Assembly: GCF_028128765.1 (NCBI RefSeq)
Contig: NZ_LBJG01000023.1
Coordinates: forward strand, 372,001-436,000
DNA from: Bradyrhizobium sp. CCBAU 51627
GTDB taxonomy: Bacteria; Pseudomonadota; Alphaproteobacteria; Rhizobiales; Xanthobacteraceae
DNA: 64,000 nt
Reading direction: 5' to 3'
In this document: piece after piece, positions 28,845 to 37,833 of the stretch
How the letters are laid out: each line of letters opens with the position of its first letter
How positions within the stretch are numbered: position 1 is the stretch's first letter
Notes under the pieces: generated by a model
Database searches by the model: none
Told to the model about the DNA's origin: nothing
Seen by the model: the letters and a program-made list of their open reading frames with translations, nothing else
Translations under genes and position numbers: made by a program

Positions 28845-28918
28845 GGGCGAATGCGAATAGTGAGTGGCGAATGGATCATTCCCTATTCGCTACTCGCCAT
28901 TCCCTACTCGCCTCTACA
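28845..28918. repeat. Inverted GCGAATAG / CTATTCGC repeat
   Basis: Imperfect palindrome between convergent metZ and the SGNH gene: left arm GCGAATAGTGAGTGGCGAATG, right arm ATTCCCTATTCGCTACTCGCC. Low-complexity short-motif repetition (GCGAGTAGCGAATAG-like units). Probably a 3'-end stem-loop for both genes. Confidence 0.65.
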
Positions 28919-29915
28919 TCGGCCGATACGTCCTGACGTCCCCCGGTACGTTCACGCCCAGCTTGATCTGACCGACCGAGCGAATGATGTCGTCGCCGAG
29001 CAGTTGGGCGAAGCAGGCATAGCCCCAATCGTTCATGTGCAGGCCGTCGGAGATGACGAAGCTCTCGACCGGGAGCGCCTGCTTCTCGTGCCAGTCGCGC
29101 ATCACCTCGAAGCGCGGGAAAATACCGACGTGACGAAGCTCGGCGACCTTGCCGAGCAGCTTCACCATTTTGCCCGCACTCTCGGCGCGCTTGTTGACGG
29201 CAGGTGAATATTGCGGATCGACCAGCACGACGTCGGCATCACCGGCAGCCTGGATGCGGGTGATACCGTCCTCGACCATCTTGGCGGTGTCGCCGGGATC
29301 GAGGTTACGCAGCACGGCATTGGTACCGACCTGCCAGATCACCATGTCCGGGTGCACGTCGATCACCTCCTTCTGGAGGCGCTTCATCATTTCGGGCGCA
29401 TCCTCGCCACCGACGCCGGCGTTGACAACGGTGATGTCGGCGGTCGGATATTGCCGACGCAGCTGTGCCGCGAGACGGTTCGGATAGTTGAAGTCGGGCG
29501 AGCTCGCGCCATAGCCCGCGGTCGATGACGAGCCGAACGCGACGATCACGACGGGCTTGCCGGCAATGAGCTTGTTCGCGACATGCGGCAACGAGCCCAT
29601 GGTCTTCGAGGCGCCCTTCGGCGACAGGCACGGCACGCGGCTGAAAATGTCGCCGGCGGATTTCGCGATCTGCTTCACCTTGTCGATGGCGCGCGAGGTG
29701 AGACCGCGCTGCTCGCCTGCCGGCTGGCCGGTCGCGGCGACCGTCGTCTGGGATGCTGATGGCGGAGTGGGATCAGTCGCCTGCTGCGGAGCAGGTGTCG
29801 TCTGCGCGGCTTGCGCGCGCGCGGAGGTCTGCACGACGGGTGTCAGCATCAGCAGCGCCGCCACGGCGGGCGCGACCAGCCATGTCGACAGACCAAAAGG
29901 GCGGAGAGAACTCAT
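28914..29915 (-). CDS. Exported SGNH/GDSL-family hydrolase (active type)
   Basis: 333 aa. Signal peptide (about 1-35), a Gln/Thr/Ala/Pro linker to about residue 70, then the SGNH domain: block I VAFGSSSTAGYG (nucleophile about Ser130), block II VNAGVGGEDA, block III IWQVGTNAVL (Asn), block V ISDGLHMNDWG (Asp/His). All four catalytic elements are present. Last gene of a minus-strand run opgC - SGNH pseudo-enzyme - this gene (12-base gap), so a role in esterifying or de-esterifying periplasmic glucan is likely. Confidence 0.85.
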   Translation of the reverse strand: MSSLRPFGLSTWLVAPAVAALLMLTPVVQTSARAQAAQTTPAPQQATDPTPPSASQTTVAATGQPAGEQRGLTSRAIDKVKQIAKSAGDIFSRVPCLSPKGASKTMGSLPHVANKLIAGKPVVIVAFGSSSTAGYGASSPDFNYPNRLAAQLRRQYPTADITVVNAGVGGEDAPEMMKRLQKEVIDVHPDMVIWQVGTNAVLRNLDPGDTAKMVEDGITRIQAAGDADVVLVDPQYSPAVNKRAESAGKMVKLLGKVAELRHVGIFPRFEVMRDWHEKQALPVESFVISDGLHMNDWGYACFAQLLGDDIIRSVGQIKLGVNVPGDVRTYRPM

Positions 29916-29927
29916 TAACGCTAGACC

Positions 29928-30707
29928 TCAATTTTGCTGCTCGGCCGGCCCCAGATGGGCTGCGTCGATCACGAACTGCGCCAACGCCCGGCCGATGCAA
30001 TCATGGACCTGCTTCGCCAGCTCGGGGCCGCGGGACGGGCTGAACAGGTCGAACTGTCCCTGATCATTCCACTGCCGCATCATCGCGAAACGGTCGAACA
30101 GCGGGATATCATGCTCCTGCGCCACCACCCGCATATTATCGAGATAAGGCGGCACCGAGATCATGGTTTCGGTGCGCGGGCTGTACTGCAAATTCATCAA
30201 GACGACGTCAGCCCCTGCATTTTGCAACGCAGCGACCCCTTCGGTCACGGCGTTGCGGAACTCGTCGGGATCGATGGATCGGATAGCATCCACGGTCCCG
30301 GTCTGCCAGATCACCAAAGTAGGTGTTTTTGCTTCCAACAGCTTAACGAAGCTTCCGGCAGTCTCCTCCGCGGTCTTCTTGCTCTGTATTTCTACGGAGA
30401 CGTGCACGGCCTCCGTCGGCGGCAGCTTCTCCTTGAGGATCGCCTCCATGCGCGCCGGATAGGAGCTGCTCTCCGAAGACGGAATGGTCGTCGAGCGGCT
30501 TCCGACGACGAGGATTTCGAGCGGTTTGCCTGATTTGACGGTGTCGGCGACCTTGTGGAGCTGGCTTTCGCTTGTGAGCAGATAGGACGGCAATTCGCAG
30601 GCCGCGGGCAAGGTCGGAGCAGCAGGCGCAGCATCCTCGGCGCGCGCCGACGGCGCGGCGAGACTGCCGCACAGCAGGATCAGGCTCAGGAGCACCTTCG
30701 CCTTCAT
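29928..30707 (-). CDS. Exported SGNH-fold protein lacking the catalytic residues
   Basis: 259 aa with a signal peptide (MKAKVLLSLILLCGSLAAPSA). It aligns with the next gene over the whole fold: block I VVGSRSTTIP has Arg71 where the nucleophile Ser belongs, block III IWQTGTVDAI has Val for Asn, and the block V Asp-x-x-His is missing (FSPSRGPELAKQV). Family resemblance is retained in hydrophobic core and block order, so it looks like a stable pseudo-enzyme, not a decayed gene. TGATG overlap with opgC upstream. Possible partner or scaffold for the active paralogue. Confidence 0.75.
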   Translation of the reverse strand: MKAKVLLSLILLCGSLAAPSARAEDAAPAAPTLPAACELPSYLLTSESQLHKVADTVKSGKPLEILVVGSRSTTIPSSESSSYPARMEAILKEKLPPTEAVHVSVEIQSKKTAEETAGSFVKLLEAKTPTLVIWQTGTVDAIRSIDPDEFRNAVTEGVAALQNAGADVVLMNLQYSPRTETMISVPPYLDNMRVVAQEHDIPLFDRFAMMRQWNDQGQFDLFSPSRGPELAKQVHDCIGRALAQFVIDAAHLGPAEQQN

Positions 30708-31969
30708 CAGCCCCCTCCCGCCAGATCGGCGTTGCCGACGGCGTTTTTGGTTTTCGCACCGCTTTTGTCAGCCACGCGCTTGTACCACGAAATCACCCAG
30801 GCAACGCCCCACATGATCAGGATTCCGGAGAGACTGATCAGCGCATGCATGGCCGGTCCACCGGAGACCTCGGCCAGGATGAAATGGCCGGCAAAGGCCA
30901 GGAAGACGCCGAGGCAGAATATCTCGAGGGAATGCTGGCCGCACACGATCAGTGGCCGCAGCCAGGGCGATTTCAGGCCCGGCCACTCCCGCGGCAGGAA
31001 GCGCACGGTGAGCGCCGCCAGCGCCAGGAAGTGCGTGAAGCGCAGCACGTCGAGGTCGGTCTTGTCGATCGGATACATCCACTGCTCGACCCGCTTCGGC
31101 ATGAATTGCGAGAGCTGCGGCACGTACCAGGTCAGCGTCACGTAGAACGCCGCGACGAGGTAGCCGATCGAGATCCACATCGTCACCGGCGAAGCCAGAA
31201 TGCGCGACATGCGTCGCGCACCTCCAAGGGCGCACCAGGCTCCGAACACGAACAGCAATTGCCAGGCCAGTGGATTGAACGCCCAGAAGCCGTTCGGATA
31301 GGCCGAGAAGTAGAGGTCGAATTCCCAGGTCGCCGCATAGAGCAGCGCCGAAAGCGCGAGTGTGATGTCGGGCTTCCACTTCATCGACCACAGGATCAGC
31401 GGCAGCGCGAGCATCAGGACGATATAGAGCGGCAGCACGTCCATGTTGACCGGACGGAAGCGCAAGAGCAGCGCCTGCACGATGGTGATGTCGGGCTGCT
31501 TGAGGAAATCCATGATGCCCATCTCTTCGGTGTAGAGCGGGTTCTCGAAGCTGGTCGCGACGTAGGAGATCTCGGCGAGGAAGATCGTGAACAGGAAGAC
31601 GTGGGCGACATAGATCTGCCAGACCCGGCGCAGGATGCGCGCGGTCGCGATGACGAAGCTGCCCTCCAGCATGGCGCGGCCGTAGACGAAGGCGGCGGTG
31701 TAGCCGGAGATGAAGATGAAGATCTCGGTGGCGTCGCTGAAGCCGTAATTGCGGATCGTGAACCAGGTCAGCAAATTCGGCGGCAGATGGTCGATGAAGA
31801 TCAGCCACAGCGCCAGGCCCCGGAACAGGTCCAGCCTGAGTTCGCGCTCGCCGATGGCGGGCAGCGTGATGGCGGGCGCGTGCGGATTCGCCTCCACGGG
31901 CTTGGCACCCACGGGCTTGGCACTTGCGGTTCCTGCGATCGATCCCGTCACTTGATCGGCAATGGTCAT
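30707..31969 (-). CDS. opgC: OpgC-family membrane acyltransferase
   Basis: 420 aa, about 10 membrane spans. RELRLDLFRGLALWLIFIDHLPPNLL contains the Arg-Asp and His of this acyltransferase fold, followed by YGFSDATEIFIFISGYTAAFVYGRAM. OpgC adds succinyl (or similar) groups to osmoregulated periplasmic glucans; in rhizobia these are cyclic beta-glucans. The start MTIADQ at 31969 is preferred over 32053. The N-tail has short AKPVGAKPVEA repeats. Stop overlaps the following SGNH gene (TGATG), so the three are one operon. Confidence 0.88.
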   Translation of the reverse strand: MTIADQVTGSIAGTASAKPVGAKPVEANPHAPAITLPAIGERELRLDLFRGLALWLIFIDHLPPNLLTWFTIRNYGFSDATEIFIFISGYTAAFVYGRAMLEGSFVIATARILRRVWQIYVAHVFLFTIFLAEISYVATSFENPLYTEEMGIMDFLKQPDITIVQALLLRFRPVNMDVLPLYIVLMLALPLILWSMKWKPDITLALSALLYAATWEFDLYFSAYPNGFWAFNPLAWQLLFVFGAWCALGGARRMSRILASPVTMWISIGYLVAAFYVTLTWYVPQLSQFMPKRVEQWMYPIDKTDLDVLRFTHFLALAALTVRFLPREWPGLKSPWLRPLIVCGQHSLEIFCLGVFLAFAGHFILAEVSGGPAMHALISLSGILIMWGVAWVISWYKRVADKSGAKTKNAVGNADLAGGG

Positions 31970-32150
31970 CGGGGCCCAAAAACCCTTCCGCAAATCGCGA
32001 CGTTTCAAGAATTGTACCGGTCCAGTCGCCGCCTCGCAAAGCGGCCGGATCACATACGGGTGTATTTGGGGGGTGTACTTCCCCGTGAATTCTGGCGGGA
32101 CGATGTCGCGAAAGGCCCCGCGGCATTTGGTTCCGGGCCAGGATTTCGTT

Positions 32151-32555
32151 ATGATGGCAACTATGTACCGCGCCGTGACCCGCCAGATCGAAGTGACCGT
32201 CGAGCCGAACTTTGTTCCCGAGCAATCGTCGGCCGACCGCTCGCGCTATTTCTGGTCCTACACCATCGTCATCACCAATTCCGGCGACGAAACCGTGCAG
32301 CTCAAGACGCGGCACTGGATCATTACCGACGCCTCCGGCCGGCAGCAGGAGGTCAAGGGCGAAGGCGTCGTCGGCGAGCAGCCGACCCTCGCCCCCGGCG
32401 AGCGTTTCGAATACACCTCGGGCGTGCCGCTCTCGACCGCCTCCGGCTTCATGACCGGCCGCTACCAGATGGTCAGCGAGACCGGCGAGCGTTTCGAGAT
32501 CGAGGTGCCGACATTCTCGCTCGACAGCCCGGACAACAAGCGAGTGTTGAATTAG
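32151..32555 (+). CDS. apaG: ApaG domain protein
   Basis: 134 aa, the usual ApaG length. MYRAVTRQIEVTVEPNFVPEQS, YFWSYTIVITNSG, VQLKTRHWIITDASGR, GEGVVGEQPTLAPGERFEYTSG and GRYQMVSETGE are all ApaG signatures of this fibronectin-III-like fold. ATG at 32151 has AGGA seven bases upstream; 32163 is the alternative. ApaG affects Co/Mg sensitivity in enterobacteria; the mechanism is unclear. Confidence 0.92.
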   Translation: MMATMYRAVTRQIEVTVEPNFVPEQSSADRSRYFWSYTIVITNSGDETVQLKTRHWIITDASGRQQEVKGEGVVGEQPTLAPGERFEYTSGVPLSTASGFMTGRYQMVSETGERFEIEVPTFSLDSPDNKRVLN

Positions 32556-32572
32556 CGGACGGTACCGATCAC

Positions 32573-32672
32573 TGTCATGCCCCGGCTTGACCGGGGCCCA
32601 GTACGCCGCAGCCTCTCGATTTCATCACTACGTCTCGGAGTACTGGATCGCCCGATCAAGTCGGACGATGAG
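32573..32672. repeat. Dispersed repeat, TGTCATGCC...CAGTACGCCG family, copy 2
   Basis: Begins TGTCATGCCCCGGCTTGACC, contains CCCAGTACGCCGCAGCCTCTC and GAGTACTGGATCG. The 3' half is more diverged than copies at 50967 and 61233. Confidence 0.75.
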
Positions 32673-32704
32673 TATATGGGCGCAACGACGGAGGATGGAC
32701 CGCC

Positions 32705-33712
32705 CTAGGCGTCCGCGACGCCCGCTTCGTGCGGCGTGAACTTGTACACCGACGAGCAGAACTCGCAGGTCACGACGACCTTGTCGTCCTTGACCATCGC
32801 CGAGCGATCATCCGGCGAGAAGCTCTTCAGCATGGATGCGACCGCGTCGCGCGAGCAGGAGCATTGCGCCTTGAGGACGAGCGGGTTGAACACGCGCACG
32901 CCGCGTTCGTGGAAGAGGCGGTAGAGCAGCCGCTCGCCGGAGAGATCGGGATCGATCAGCTCGACGTCCTCGACCGTCTCGATCAGCGAGCGCGCCTCGA
33001 CCCAGGCATCATCCTCGGCGATGCTGTGCACTTCGGCGCCTTCGGGCGCATCGCCCGGATGCAGGTCCGCCTGCCGCGCGCGCTCCGGCGCCTTCGGCAA
33101 GAACTGCATCAGCATGCCGCCGGCGCGCCAGCGATGCTTGCCGCCGTCACTCGAGCGCCACTCCTCGCCGACCGCAAGGCGCACGCGCGTCGGGATCTGC
33201 TCGGAGCGCAGGAAATATTCGTGGGCGGCATCCTCCAGGCTGCCACCGTCGAGCGCGACCAGGCCCTGGTAGCGGCTCATGTCAGGGCCCTGGTCGATGG
33301 TCATGGCGAGATGGCCGCGGCCGAGCAGCGTGCCGGAGTCCTTGGCCTCACCAAGCCGCGCGGCATCGAAGCGCGCATAGGCGCGCAGGCGATCCGGCGC
33401 CTGATAATCCACGACCAGGAACGACACCGGACCGTCGGTTTGGGCCTGCAGGATGAAGCGGCCTTCGAATTTCAGCGCCGAGCCGAGCAGCGTCGTCAGC
33501 ACGATGGCCTCGCCCAGCAGCTTGCCGACCGGCGCCGGATAATCGTGCTTGGTCAGGATGTCGTCGAGCGCGGGACCGAGCCGCACCAGGCGGCCGCGCA
33601 CGTCGAGCGCGTCGACCTCGTAGGGCAGCACGGCGTCATCGATCGGAACCGCTGATGGCGCGCGAACCGGGCCTTCGGACCCGGTTTTCATGTCAGGGGA
33701 TTGGTAAACCAT
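32705..33712 (-). CDS. hslO: Hsp33 redox-regulated chaperone
   Basis: 335 aa. LTKHDYPAPVGKLLGEAIVLTTLLGSALKFEGRFI-type core (first part TKHDYPAPVGKLLGEAIVL) and the C-terminal zinc site KAQCSCSRDAV ... VVTCEFCSSVYKF (CxC and CxxC, four Cys). Oxidation of these Cys releases zinc and turns the protein into a holdase. Slightly longer than E. coli Hsp33 because of a Pro/Ser N-tail. It lies upstream of nothing on the same strand except argF-argD farther away, separated by a repeat. Confidence 0.95.
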   Translation of the reverse strand: MVYQSPDMKTGSEGPVRAPSAVPIDDAVLPYEVDALDVRGRLVRLGPALDDILTKHDYPAPVGKLLGEAIVLTTLLGSALKFEGRFILQAQTDGPVSFLVVDYQAPDRLRAYARFDAARLGEAKDSGTLLGRGHLAMTIDQGPDMSRYQGLVALDGGSLEDAAHEYFLRSEQIPTRVRLAVGEEWRSSDGGKHRWRAGGMLMQFLPKAPERARQADLHPGDAPEGAEVHSIAEDDAWVEARSLIETVEDVELIDPDLSGERLLYRLFHERGVRVFNPLVLKAQCSCSRDAVASMLKSFSPDDRSAMVKDDKVVVTCEFCSSVYKFTPHEAGVADA

Positions 33713-33786
33713 GGCGCTCTATCTGGGGTCGGTCGATGCAAAATGAAAGAGGCACGCCCGCATTCCGTCGATGAACGACGGCCTGC

Positions 33787-33871
33787 GTAGCCCGGATCGA
33801 GCGCAGCGCAATCCGGGACCAGTCCATCCGCGGACACAAACCCGGATTTCGCTGCGCTCGATCCGGGCTAC
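33787..33871. repeat. Dispersed palindrome GTAGCCCGGATCGAGCGC family, copy 1
   Basis: Arms GTAGCCCGGATCGAGCGCAG and CTGCGCTCGATCCGGGCTAC, with internal AATCCGGGA/ CCCGGATT. A second copy is at 58431-58512. It lies between hslO and argF. Confidence 0.85.
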
Positions 33872-33879
33872 AAGGAAGG

Positions 33880-34803
33880 CTACTTCACCGCGTCAAAGCA
33901 CCAAGCCAGAATGCCCTTCTGCGCGTGCAGGCGATTTTCGGCCTCGTCGAACACGACCGATTGCGGGCCGTCGATCACCTCGTCGGTGACCTCCTCGCCG
34001 CGATGGGCGGGCAGGCAGTGCATGAACAGCGCGTCGGGTTTGGCCAGCGACATCAGCTTGGCATTGACCTGATAGGGCTTCAGCACGTTGTGGCGGTGCT
34101 CGCCCTCCTTGTCGCCCATCGACACCCAGGTGTCGGTGACGACGCAATCGGCCCCCTTCACGGCGGCCTCCGGGTCGGTGCCGAGCACGATCGGCGCGCC
34201 GGTGGCCTTGATGAAGTCGCGCATCACCTTCTTCGGCGCAAGCTCCGGCGGCGTTGCGACATTGAGCTTGAACTTGAAGCGCTCGGCGGCATGGGCCCAG
34301 GACGCCAGCACGTTGTTGTCGTCGCCGGTCCAGGCCACGGTCCGACCTTCGATCGGGCCGCGATGCTCCTCGAAGGTCATCAGATCGGCCATCACCTGGC
34401 AAGGATGCGAGCGCCGCGTCAGGCCGTTGATGACGGGCACGGTCGCGTTCGCCGCAAGCTCCAGCAGCGCCTCGTGGTTGAGGATACGGATCATGATGGC
34501 ATCGACATAGCGCGACAATACGCGCGCGGTGTCGGCAATGGTCTCGCCGCGGCCGAGCTGCATCTCGGCGCCGGTGAGCATGATGGGCTCGCCGCCGAGC
34601 TGGCGCATGGCGACATCGAACGAGACGCGCGTGCGGGTCGACGGGCGCTCGAAGATCATCGCCAGCGTCTTGCCTTCGAGCGGCCTGACCGGCTGATGCG
34701 CCTTCTGCTTCGCCTTCATGGCGGAGGAGGCCGCGAGCATGCTCTTGAGCTCCGACAGCGGCAGCTCGTTGATATCGAGGAAATGCTTGGGAGACTTGCT
34801 CAT
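33880..34803 (-). CDS. argF: Ornithine carbamoyltransferase
   Basis: 307 aa. Carbamoyl-phosphate loop [38 protein letters not shown] (HPxQ) and C-terminal [13 protein letters not shown]. Converts ornithine plus carbamoyl phosphate to citrulline. The argD stop overlaps its ATG by one base (TGATG). The argF-argD pairing is usual in alphaproteobacteria. Confidence 0.97.
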   Translation of the reverse strand: MSKSPKHFLDINELPLSELKSMLAASSAMKAKQKAHQPVRPLEGKTLAMIFERPSTRTRVSFDVAMRQLGGEPIMLTGAEMQLGRGETIADTARVLSRYVDAIMIRILNHEALLELAANATVPVINGLTRRSHPCQVMADLMTFEEHRGPIEGRTVAWTGDDNNVLASWAHAAERFKFKLNVATPPELAPKKVMRDFIKATGAPIVLGTDPEAAVKGADCVVTDTWVSMGDKEGEHRHNVLKPYQVNAKLMSLAKPDALFMHCLPAHRGEEVTDEVIDGPQSVVFDEAENRLHAQKGILAWCFDAVK

Positions 34804-36005
34804 CAGCTTGCCGCCCGCTTGTTGTCGGAGAGCGCCGTGCAGGCGCGTTCGAGCCTGATGACGCTGTCCTCGATCTCGGCTTCGGTGACGATCAAGGGCG
34901 GCAGGAAGCGCACGACATTATCTCCTGCGCCGACCGTGAGCAGCTTTTCATTCCGGAGCGCTGCGACGAGGTCGCCGGAGGGCACCACGGCCTTGATGCC
35001 GATCAGCAGCCCCTCGCCGCGGACTTCGCTGACGACATCGGGGTGACGGTCGATTACGGCGGCGAGCTTCTGCTTGAGCAGCAGCGACATCTTCTGCACG
35101 TGGTCGAAGAAGCCGGGCTTGAGCATGACGTCGAGCACGGCGTTCGCGGCCGCAATCGCCAGCGGATTACCGCCGAAGGTCGAGCCATGCGAACCGGGGC
35201 CCATGCCGGCAGCCGCTTCCGCGGTCGCCAGCACCGCGCCGATCGGAAAGCCGCCGCCGAGCGCCTTGGCCAGCGACATCACGTCGGGCGTCACACCCGT
35301 GCGGCGGTGAGCGAAGAGATCGCCGGTGCGACCCATGCCGGTCTGCACCTCATCGAACGCAAGCAGCAGACCCTTCTCGTCGCAGAGCTGACGCAGCGCC
35401 TTGAGAAAGCCGGGGGGAGCCGAACGCACCCCGCCCTCGCCCTGGATCGGCTCGATCAGGATACCGGCGGTGTGCGGACCGATCGCCTTCTTCACGGCTT
35501 CGAGGTCGCCATGCGGCACCTGGTCGAAACCGTCCATCGGCGGACCAAAGCCTTCGAGATATTTTGCAGAGCCGGTGGCGGCGAGCGTCGCCAGCGTGCG
35601 GCCGTGGAAGGCGCCTTCGAAGGTGATGATGCGATAGCGCTCCGGGTGCCCCTTGGAGAAGTGGTGATGGCGGACCAGCTTGATCACGCCCTCCAGCGCT
35701 TCGGCGCCAGAATTGCAGAAGAATACGAAGTCCGCAAAGCTCTCGCTGCAAAGGCGCGCGGCGAGCTTCTCGCCATCGGGGCTCTGGAACAGGTTGGACA
35801 TGTGCCAGAGCTTGGTCGCCTGCTCCTGCAACGCCTTGACCAGCGCGGGATGGGCATGGCCGAGCGCATTCACCGCAACGCCCGAGGTGAAATCGAGATA
35901 GCGATCACCGTTGGTCGCGATCAACCAGACGCCTTCACCGCGCTCAAAACCGATGTCGGCTCTGGCGAAAACGGGGAGCAAATGCGGCGCTGCGCTGTTG
36001 GTCAT
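34803..36005 (-). CDS. argD: Acetylornithine aminotransferase
   Basis: 400 aa class III aminotransferase. Starts [18 protein letters not shown] (in-frame upstream ATG at 36059 rejected for length). PLP site [15 protein letters not shown] and [14 protein letters not shown] (PLP Lys), with [15 protein letters not shown] for the phosphate. Fourth step of arginine synthesis; also often acts on succinyldiaminopimelate. Leads argF in an overlapping operon, and is divergent from gcrA. Confidence 0.95.
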   Translation of the reverse strand: MTNSAAPHLLPVFARADIGFERGEGVWLIATNGDRYLDFTSGVAVNALGHAHPALVKALQEQATKLWHMSNLFQSPDGEKLAARLCSESFADFVFFCNSGAEALEGVIKLVRHHHFSKGHPERYRIITFEGAFHGRTLATLAATGSAKYLEGFGPPMDGFDQVPHGDLEAVKKAIGPHTAGILIEPIQGEGGVRSAPPGFLKALRQLCDEKGLLLAFDEVQTGMGRTGDLFAHRRTGVTPDVMSLAKALGGGFPIGAVLATAEAAAGMGPGSHGSTFGGNPLAIAAANAVLDVMLKPGFFDHVQKMSLLLKQKLAAVIDRHPDVVSEVRGEGLLIGIKAVVPSGDLVAALRNEKLLTVGAGDNVVRFLPPLIVTEAEIEDSVIRLERACTALSDNKRAAS

Positions 36006-36463
36006 GACAGTCACTTGATGTTGCGGACGGTGTGAGGCGTGCATTGCGCAACGCACCATTGACCGGCCCCGGAAAACGAAACGTGCCGCCTTTTAAGGGC
36101 GGCACGCACGACTATCTTAGGCCTGATGAAACGGGTGTCAATGCCGCCCGGAAAGCCTCGCGAAACGCTGATTCCGTAGTCTTGCGGTGGCGTTTTTGCG
36201 GGAATTTCGCCACGGAACATGTGGAAGCGAGTCGGCGGACTCTTGCGCGTGAGTCGCGCCATATTGTAGCGTTTGGCTTGTCAGATACGACATCTCGTGC
36301 AGCGGTTCTGATCCCAAAAGTCCTCATGTACCGGCGTAAACGTTCGGGCGTCTCATTGCGCCCGGCGAGCCTTAAGGGATTCTGGCGGCACGGGTTTTTC
36401 GAAGCTTAGGCATTCGTCGTGCCGCCCCAGGATGGCAGGCGGCTCGGCGAAGGAAAGGGTGCA
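36006..36463. promoter_or_regulatory. Divergent argD-gcrA control region
   Basis: 458 bases without a credible gene. A perfect 9-bp stem CGTGCCGCC/GGCGGCACG with a 7-base loop sits at 36082-36106, in the argD leader. Five GANTC sites (36170, 36229, 36238, 36251, 36378) lie on the gcrA side. No sigma70 box is obvious. Confidence 0.7.
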
Positions 36464-36976
36464 ATGACGGTTTTGACCTGGTCCGACGATCGCGTCGAGC
36501 AGCTGAAAAAGCTCTGGGAGGCCGGACTTTCGGCCAGCCAGATCGCCGCTGAGCTTGGGAATGTCACCCGTAACGCCGTGATCGGCAAGGTGCACAGGCT
36601 CGGCCTGTCCGGCCGCGCCAAGAGCCCGACTTCGGCAGCTCCACGGCCGCGCAAGGCGCGTCCTGCGCAGCAGATGATGCGGGTGAGCCGGCCCATGGCA
36701 CGCGGCAACACCGCGCTGGCGCAGGCCTTCGAGGTCGAGGTTGAGGCAGAGCCTGTCACCTACGACAACGTGGTGCCGATGAGCCAGCGACTGTCGCTGC
36801 TCGAGCTGAATGAAGCCACCTGCCACTGGCCGGTCGGCGATCCATCGAGCCCGGATTTCTTCTTCTGCGGCGGCAAGGCGCTGTCCGGCCTGCCCTATTG
36901 CGCCCAGCACTCGCGGGTGGCGTATCAGCCGGCCGCCGATCGCCGCCGCGCACCGGCGAAGCCCGGCACGCGGTGA
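36464..36976 (+). CDS. gcrA: GcrA cell-cycle regulator
   Basis: 170 aa. N-terminal HTH WSDDRVEQLKKLWEAGLSASQIAAELG-type (core LWEAGLSASQIAAELGNVTR), NAVIGKVHRLGLSGRAK, a flexible middle, and the sigma70-binding C-terminal domain with CHWPVGDPSSPDFFFCGG and PYCAQHSRVAY. GcrA binds RNA polymerase holoenzyme and activates promoters carrying CcrM-methylated GANTC. ATG at 36464. The GANTC-rich leader suggests self- or CcrM-dependent control. Confidence 0.96.
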   Translation: MTVLTWSDDRVEQLKKLWEAGLSASQIAAELGNVTRNAVIGKVHRLGLSGRAKSPTSAAPRPRKARPAQQMMRVSRPMARGNTALAQAFEVEVEAEPVTYDNVVPMSQRLSLLELNEATCHWPVGDPSSPDFFFCGGKALSGLPYCAQHSRVAYQPAADRRRAPAKPGTR

Positions 36977-37111
36977 GAGCTCGGATTTAGCTGGCTGAGC
37001 GACGACAGCCGTCACGCGATGACGGCTCAACAAGTACAGTATGGTCCCGGCGAACGCAGGGACGACGGCTGAGATTGCCGCAGCCGTCGAATTCAACTCA
37101 CCTCGCAAACC

Positions 37112-37819
37112 CTACGTCTGCTCGGCCTTCGCAAAGCGATCGTCGAGCGCATAGCCCGCGCCGCGGACGGTGCGGATCGGATCCTGCTCGCGGCCGAGAT
37201 TGAGCAGCTTGCGCAGCCGGCCGATATGCACGTCGACGGTGCGCTCATCGATATAGATGTCGCGGCCCCAGACGCTGTCGAGCAGCTGCTCGCGCGAGAA
37301 CACGCGACCGGGATGCTCCAGGAAGAACTCCAGCAGGCGATATTCGGTCGGGCCAAGATCGATCGGCCGGCCCGAGCGCGCCACGCGGCGCTTTTCGCGG
37401 TCGAGCTCGATGTCGCCAAAAGCCAGGACCGTCGCGAGCCGCTCGGGGCTTGCGCGCCGGAGCAGGCCCTTCACGCGCGCCAAAAGCTCGGGCACCGAGA
37501 ACGGCTTGACGATGTAGTCGTCGGCGCCGGTGGCGAGGCCCCGCACGCGTTCGCTCTCCTCGCCGCGCGCGGTGAGCATGATGATGGGCAGCTGCTTGGT
37601 GTCGGACCGGGTCCGCAGCCGGCGGCACAGCTCGATGCCCGACAGTCCCGGCAGCATCCAGTCGAGCACGATCAGATCCGGGATGTGCTCCTTGAGACGG
37701 GTGTCGGCGTCGTCGCCACGCATCACCGTCTCGACGTCATAGCCCTCGCCCTCGAGGTTGTAGCGAAGAAGCTCGGTCAGGGCTTCTTCGTCCTCAACCA
37801 CCATAATGCGTGCGCCCAT
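37112..37819 (-). CDS. phoB: Phosphate regulon response regulator
   Basis: 235 aa OmpR/PhoB family. Receiver with acidic pair VVEDEEAL, phospho-acceptor Asp53 in LIVLDWMLPGL, and IVKPFS (Lys). DNA-binding winged helix with GPTEYRLLEFFLEHPGRVFSR and VDVHIGRLRKLL. Last gene of the locus, 14 bases after phoU. Dual with PhoR at 42578-43870. Confidence 0.95.
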   Translation of the reverse strand: MGARIMVVEDEEALTELLRYNLEGEGYDVETVMRGDDADTRLKEHIPDLIVLDWMLPGLSGIELCRRLRTRSDTKQLPIIMLTARGEESERVRGLATGADDYIVKPFSVPELLARVKGLLRRASPERLATVLAFGDIELDREKRRVARSGRPIDLGPTEYRLLEFFLEHPGRVFSREQLLDSVWGRDIYIDERTVDVHIGRLRKLLNLGREQDPIRTVRGAGYALDDRFAKAEQT

Positions 37820-37833
37820 GGGGTCGTCGCTCC

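Noticed and set aside
30845..32590. 581-aa plus-strand frame opposite opgC
   Set aside because: Shadow of opgC; overlaps apaG in another frame.
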